The notes under the pieces: model-generated
Database searches by the model: none
The model's input: the letters and a program-made list of their open reading frames with translations, nothing else
Told to the model about the DNA's origin: nothing
Program-made: the position numbers and the translations under genes
In this document: piece by piece, positions 60,002-64,000 of the stretch
Layout: each line of letters begins with the position of its first letter
How positions within the stretch are numbered: the first letter of the stretch is position 1
Source of the DNA: Candidatus Gastranaerophilales bacterium
GTDB lineage: Bacteria; Cyanobacteriota; Vampirovibrionia; Gastranaerophilales; Gastranaerophilaceae
Direction: 5' to 3'
NCBI GenBank assembly: GCA_944323035.1
Contig: CALUQY010000005.1
Location: forward strand, 30,880-94,879
DNA length: 64,000 nt

Positions 60002-61455
60002 TGGAAGACGTAAAAGCTATAAGAGCTGATGTAGAACAATATCAGATAAAAGAGATTTTTAAGGATGTATTCAAGTATGCACCTTCTAAAATCTGCGGTA
60101 TGCTCGGAAACGCCCTTATAGTTCCCGTCTATACAAGCATACTTTCTCCGGAAGAATACGGGTTATATTCGTTGTCAATTGCTTTGCTTTCATTTTTATG
60201 TATTCTGTTTTCGGACTGGGTCGGACTTTCGGGCTTGAGATTTTTCAGACAAAATCAATTGACTCATAATATCCCGAAATATTTGACAACACTGGTTATA
60301 ATGCTTGCCAGCAACCTGTTCATAATGTTTTGCATTGCATTTTTGTTCAGGGAGCAATTTTACAGCTTTTTCAATATTCAGGCGAAATATTTTATTTCAA
60401 TTTTACTGTTGATTATACCTGTAGCGATAAGAGCATTGCTTTTTCAACTTCTGCGTGCACAGTTGAAATCCATAGCATTTACCTTCTCGACCATTTTAAA
60501 CCAGATTTTAACAATTGGACTTTCTGTTTTATTTGTTAAATTGTATCATCTTGGAGCACTGGCTTTGCTGTTAGGTATGGCGATTTCAATAACTTTAACG
60601 GATATATTACTGATTTTTCAAAGTGATATACTTAAACATTTTAAACTGCAAAAAATTGAATGGAATTCTGTATTTCCTATTGTAAAATACGGTATTCCTA
60701 TTGCGGCAACGTCCTTGAGTGCATGGATAATAAATCAAAGTAATAAATTTATTATGAACAGTATCAGCGGATTTAGTGATGTTGGTATTGTCGGGGTAGC
60801 TTACGGTTTAACTTTGCCGCTGTTAATGACTATTTTTTCAACGATTACAGTGGCGGCTGTTCCGCGGATTATAAATCTTTACGAAGAAAATTATGATGTT
60901 TCGCCGATTGTTTCAAAGTTTGTCGGGTATTACATTTTGATTGCGCTTCCGTTAGTTTTGACAATGTCGATTTATTCTTTGGATTACGTACATATTTTTT
61001 CATCAAACCCGAATTTTTACGTTGCATATAAGATAATTCCGTATTTTGCATTCGGAACATTTTTTCTTGCTCTGACGGATTATACAACATTGCAATATCA
61101 CCTTGCGAATAAAACCCAGATAGATTTTGTGTTGAAGCTGTTATCAGGGATTCTTGGCATTATTTTGAATATTGTTTTAATTCCGAAATATTCACTCATT
61201 GGTGTCGGAATTGCCACTTTTTCTGCGAATTTATTTTATCTTGTTTTGAGTTTGATAATTATTATTCCGGGGTTACAAATCAAGTATCCGAAAGAAATTT
61301 TAAATCCTATATTTCTTTCTTTGATACCTTACGGATTGTGTGTCTTTTTTGTGCTGGATAAATTAGTTTTGCTGCCGGCATTAAAAATGATTTTCTTATT
61401 GATAATATTTTATGCTTCTTATTGGAGTGTTATACGTTTCGGGCAAAAAAGTTAA
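60001..61455 (+). CDS. Oligosaccharide flippase / polysaccharide transporter (Wzx-like)
   Basis: The 484-residue protein has about 12-14 membrane segments and the MOP-superfamily layout: YAPSKICGMLGNALIVPVYTSILSP near the N-terminus, a central GIPIAATSLSAWIINQSNKFIMN, and C-terminal helices (FGTFFLALTDYTTLQYHLANK). Such proteins flip lipid-linked sugars for surface polysaccharide. It overlaps rimO (TAATG) but no glycosyltransferase gene is next to it in the window. Confidence 0.88.
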   Translation: MEDVKAIRADVEQYQIKEIFKDVFKYAPSKICGMLGNALIVPVYTSILSPEEYGLYSLSIALLSFLCILFSDWVGLSGLRFFRQNQLTHNIPKYLTTLVIMLASNLFIMFCIAFLFREQFYSFFNIQAKYFISILLLIIPVAIRALLFQLLRAQLKSIAFTFSTILNQILTIGLSVLFVKLYHLGALALLLGMAISITLTDILLIFQSDILKHFKLQKIEWNSVFPIVKYGIPIAATSLSAWIINQSNKFIMNSISGFSDVGIVGVAYGLTLPLLMTIFSTITVAAVPRIINLYEENYDVSPIVSKFVGYYILIALPLVLTMSIYSLDYVHIFSSNPNFYVAYKIIPYFAFGTFFLALTDYTTLQYHLANKTQIDFVLKLLSGILGIILNIVLIPKYSLIGVGIATFSANLFYLVLSLIIIIPGLQIKYPKEILNPIFLSLIPYGLCVFFVLDKLVLLPALKMIFLLIIFYASYWSVIRFGQKS

Positions 61456-61486
61456 GAATTGTTAAGATAAGAATTGTTAAGAATTA
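61451..61486 (+). repeat. Short direct repeats after the flippase gene
   Basis: The unit TAAGAATTGTTAAGA occurs twice back to back (about 61453-61467 and 61468-61482) and extends into a partial third unit. Confidence 0.6.
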
Positions 61487-61660
61487 AAGTTTTGCTAGCA
61501 ATTTCCGACTTTTATATTACTTATTTAAATAATAAGTAGCTATTTTCATGCGCATGTGTATAGAGATTTATCGTTAAATTTCGTTACAAATGCTGGAAAA
61601 GAGTATAAAGAAGTGATATTATTGCAATACTAAAGAGATATATGTCGAAAGGAAGTCCTT

Positions 61661-64000
61661 ATGAACATTACGAAGAAGTGCAGACAAGCGAGAAAATTGT
61701 TTTCAGCAGTTGTAATTGCGTCGTTCCTCACTCATCAAATGTTGTTTATACCTGTGTTAGCAGCCAGTGATATTTCTAATGTCACCGGTGAAAATGGTGT
61801 GTTTAACATTGACCCTACCGGTATAAACAAGGATGTAGGTTTTAGAAAATATGAGCAATTCAAGCTGGATGCAGGTGATATTGCTAATTTTATAATGAAC
61901 TATGACGGTGCTGATATATCAAAATTTGTTAACCTTGTTAACAACAGAATTGATATTAACGGTATCGTTAACACATTGAGGGCGGACGGTTCATTCTCAA
62001 ACGGCGGTCTGGTATTCATCTCGCCTGAGGGTATGGTTGTTGGTGCAAGCGGCGTATTGAATGTCGGCTCGTTACAAGTTATGACTCCGACAACAGAGGA
62101 CTATGAAAAATTTAAAGGCAATATCCAATCGACACCTACGTTATATGGAGATTTAAGGACTCTTACAGATTCACAAGGAACCGGCATTGTAACCATTGCC
62201 GGTAAAGTCATATCCAGGGATACCGTTGATATCAATGCAGCTGGTGTAAATCTCTTGGAAAGCGGCGGTATTATTGCCGGTGTTGACCATGAAGGAACAA
62301 TAACTTCCTTATCAATGGGCGAAGATCTCTTTTCACAACTGGTTAACATCGACGGGCTTGGTGCTTCCGGCAACTCTTTAAGAAATGACAATGGTGTTAT
62401 TTCTATTACCTCATACGGACCAAATGAAGGAATGTCACTTGATGGTGTCGTAAAGAATGTTTCTGACGGAACCGGTTCTATTAAGCTTACCAATGAAGGT
62501 TCACAAGGAATGTCACTCAATGGTGAAATCAACAACAATGTTGGTACTATTTCAGCGACTAATAATGCCGGTGATTTAACTGTTTCCGGTAATATTATCA
62601 ACGACGGTAAATTTACACAACTTGTTAATACAGGTGATGCTTTAACAGTTTCCGGTGACATTAATAACGCTACTGATTTAACTATTACAAATTCTGGAAC
62701 CGGTGCATTGCTTGTTTCCGGCAATATCTATAACGGTAATAATACAATTTTGACAAATGAAGGCTCCAGAATGGAGGTCAGCGGCACTGTAGATAACGGT
62801 AACGATTTAACTCTTAGAAATACCGGTAATGGAGGTATGACTATTACTTCTGGTGCAAGTCTTGATAATACAAACGGATTTATCAAAGTTGATAACCAGA
62901 AAGGTATCTTGAATATTGCCGGTAATATCACTAACACCGGTTCTATTACTTCTATCAGTAATAGCGGAACCTCTGCAACATTGTCCGGTACAATTGATAA
63001 CTCAAATGATTTAGTTATTAATAATTCAGGTTCCGGTCATTTAAATGTTGGCGGACGTATTGACAATGGCGGTGATGCTGAAATTACTAACAGCGGTTCT
63101 TCAGGAATGACTGTTTCCGGCGAAATTGATAATACTGACTATCTGCATATTATTAACTCCAAAGGTTCAAACGGTTTAACCATTGCGGACAGTGCGGATA
63201 TCACTAATAACGGGATTTTTGATATTGAAAATAGTGCTGGTGCCTTGAAAGTCGGCGGTAATATTGATAATAACGGTTCCCGTTTACAAATAAACAATAA
63301 CGCTGGTGGTACTACGGCTACTATCTCAGGCGTAATTGATAACGCTAAAAATTTATTTATCAAAAATGACGGAACCGGCGCGTTATTGATTTCCGGTACT
63401 GTTAAAAACGGTAACGATGCAACTATTACCAATAACGGCGGAGATAAATATACCCAAACAGGTTCAATTACAAACGGCAATGATTTATTTATTACTAATA
63501 ATGCAAAAAATGGTATGAATTTTGAAGCCGGAAGCTCAATTACTAATGACGGTAATTTATATATTAAAAATACTGCCGGAATTTTAAATATGGCTGGTAC
63601 TGTTACCAATAAAGGTACAGAAGCTATGATTGCAAATTCCGGAACTTCTGCTAATATTGGTGGAACGATTAATAATGATCAGTATTTAGAACTTAAAAAT
63701 ACTGGTTCTCAAGGCATGAACGTTACTGCTGATATAACTAACGGCGGTAATACTGTAATTTATAATAAAAATGCTGACTTAGTTGTAAATGCTGATATTG
63801 ATAATACTAAAAATACCACTATTACTAATGAAGGTGCAAATCTTTCTGTTGGCGGTACAATAGATAACGAAGGCAATCTTCTTGTAACGAATACCGGCAG
63901 TGGTGCGCTCAATATGTCCGGCGCCGTAGATAATGAAGGCATAACGAACATAATTAATAGAGCAAGCGGAACAGATTTAACGCTAGGCGGCGAATTAGAT
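61661..64000 (+). CDS. Giant filamentous haemagglutinin / LktA-type adhesin, N-terminal part
   Basis: An open frame of 780 codons runs to the window edge. It has a long signal peptide with basic start and hydrophobic core (ARKLFSAVVIASFLTHQ, ending near LAA), then the two-partner-secretion (TPS) domain typical of FHA proteins: NGVFNIDPTGINKDVGF, NRIDINGIVNTL, GGLVFISPEGMVVGASGVLNVGSL. From about residue 250 it is built of roughly 22-24-residue repeats (pattern I-x-N-x-x-L-x-I-x-N-x-G-S-G-x-L-x-V-S-G) that would stack as a right-handed beta helix. RBS AAGGAAG lies five bases upstream. No TpsB/FhaC partner is in view. Likely a surface adhesin. Confidence 0.9.
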   Translation, partial: MNITKKCRQARKLFSAVVIASFLTHQMLFIPVLAASDISNVTGENGVFNIDPTGINKDVGFRKYEQFKLDAGDIANFIMNYDGADISKFVNLVNNRIDINGIVNTLRADGSFSNGGLVFISPEGMVVGASGVLNVGSLQVMTPTTEDYEKFKGNIQSTPTLYGDLRTLTDSQGTGIVTIAGKVISRDTVDINAAGVNLLESGGIIAGVDHEGTITSLSMGEDLFSQLVNIDGLGASGNSLRNDNGVISITSYGPNEGMSLDGVVKNVSDGTGSIKLTNEGSQGMSLNGEINNNVGTISATNNAGDLTVSGNIINDGKFTQLVNTGDALTVSGDINNATDLTITNSGTGALLVSGNIYNGNNTILTNEGSRMEVSGTVDNGNDLTLRNTGNGGMTITSGASLDNTNGFIKVDNQKGILNIAGNITNTGSITSISNSGTSATLSGTIDNSNDLVINNSGSGHLNVGGRIDNGGDAEITNSGSSGMTVSGEIDNTDYLHIINSKGSNGLTIADSADITNNGIFDIENSAGALKVGGNIDNNGSRLQINNNAGGTTATISGVIDNAKNLFIKNDGTGALLISGTVKNGNDATITNNGGDKYTQTGSITNGNDLFITNNAKNGMNFEAGSSITNDGNLYIKNTAGILNMAGTVTNKGTEAMIANSGTSANIGGTINNDQYLELKNTGSQGMNVTADITNGGNTVIYNKNADLVVNADIDNTKNTTITNEGANLSVGGTIDNEGNLLVTNTGSGALNMSGAVDNEGITNIINRASGTDLTLGGELD

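Noticed and set aside
62101..63951. Four long minus-strand open frames opposite the adhesin gene
   Set aside because: They are low-complexity shadows (Pro, Ser, Val-rich) of the repetitive plus-strand adhesin frame, with no RBS and no protein-like composition.
1..64000. CRISPR arrays, tRNA or rRNA genes, insertion-sequence transposases, prophage genes
   Set aside because: None seen: the repeats present are palindromic modules without regular spacers, no cloverleaf with a GGTTCRA arm was found, and no transposase or integrase is encoded.

Overview
The window looks like an AT-rich chromosomal segment of a Gram-negative, anaerobe-leaning bacterium, most likely a non-photosynthetic relative of cyanobacteria (Vampirovibrionia / Melainabacteria, Gastranaerophilales-like). 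This is inferred from gene content: LL-diaminopimelate aminotransferase (dapL), MEP-pathway ispG, rubrerythrin, a threonyl-tRNA synthetase without a TGS domain, many prepilin-like proteins of the 'FTMAEILLSLTIIG' type, and a LktA/FHA-type giant adhesin. No 16S or tRNA gene is visible, so the assignment is not proven.

Layout. 1-6300: end of a minus-strand gene, an MBL-fold hydrolase, ribD, a MEMO/AMMECR1-like protein, an unknown gene coupled to nagZ, and thrS. 6400-10800: a promoter-driven His-rich 17-codon ORF and three lineage-specific proteins, one a large coiled coil. 10800-28500: housekeeping genes (ileS, a dicarboxylate/amino-acid symporter, ruvB, dapL, proS, a two-component pair, an SDR) interleaved with four dispersed prepilin-like cassettes A-D. 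28500-32600: rubrerythrin, a repeat- and RNA-rich intergenic region, a CpaF-N-domain-like protein and uvrB. 32600-39240: a long minus-strand operon with a zinc-finger ClpX N-domain protein, a helical-repeat protein, ruvX, DUF1292, a stand-alone triple Clp_N protein, tilS, hpt and a histidine kinase. 39350-48720: lipoprotein/lgt/solute-binding protein, a 5'-nucleotidase, a REC protein overlapping a degenerate PilB/GspE ATPase, TPR proteins and a paralogous exported pair. 48750-61455: phosphoesterase, ispG, an exported TPR / GHL10 cluster, pgi, trxB, rimO and a flippase. 61661-64000: the start of a giant two-partner-secretion-type adhesin made of short beta-helix repeats.

The most unusual system is the set of prepilin cassettes. 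Each has a near-identical promoter (TTGACN-17-CATAAT), a conserved RBS and leader start (consensus GAAAGGATGGAA...ATGARAAN), a run of 8-14 G inside the leader, then a stretch of palindromic repeat DNA, and finally the prepilin motif A|FTMAE with a diverse lectin-like C-terminus. In B, C and D the region between the G run and the prepilin motif (103, 253 and 72 codons) is open, and the leader ATG would join the pilin frame only if the run were a multiple of three. The assembled runs are 13, 13 and 8, so all are off-phase. This is the signature expected of phase-variable, repeat-expanded surface proteins. A 203-bp block at the start of the mature protein is identical in A and B although their C-termini differ, which suggests gene conversion.

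A second theme is a family of small palindromes with a CTGAG-like core and covarying arms, found in the cassettes, in intergenic DNA and inside ileS. A third is a set of apparently leaderless genes whose -10 box sits six bases before the ATG.
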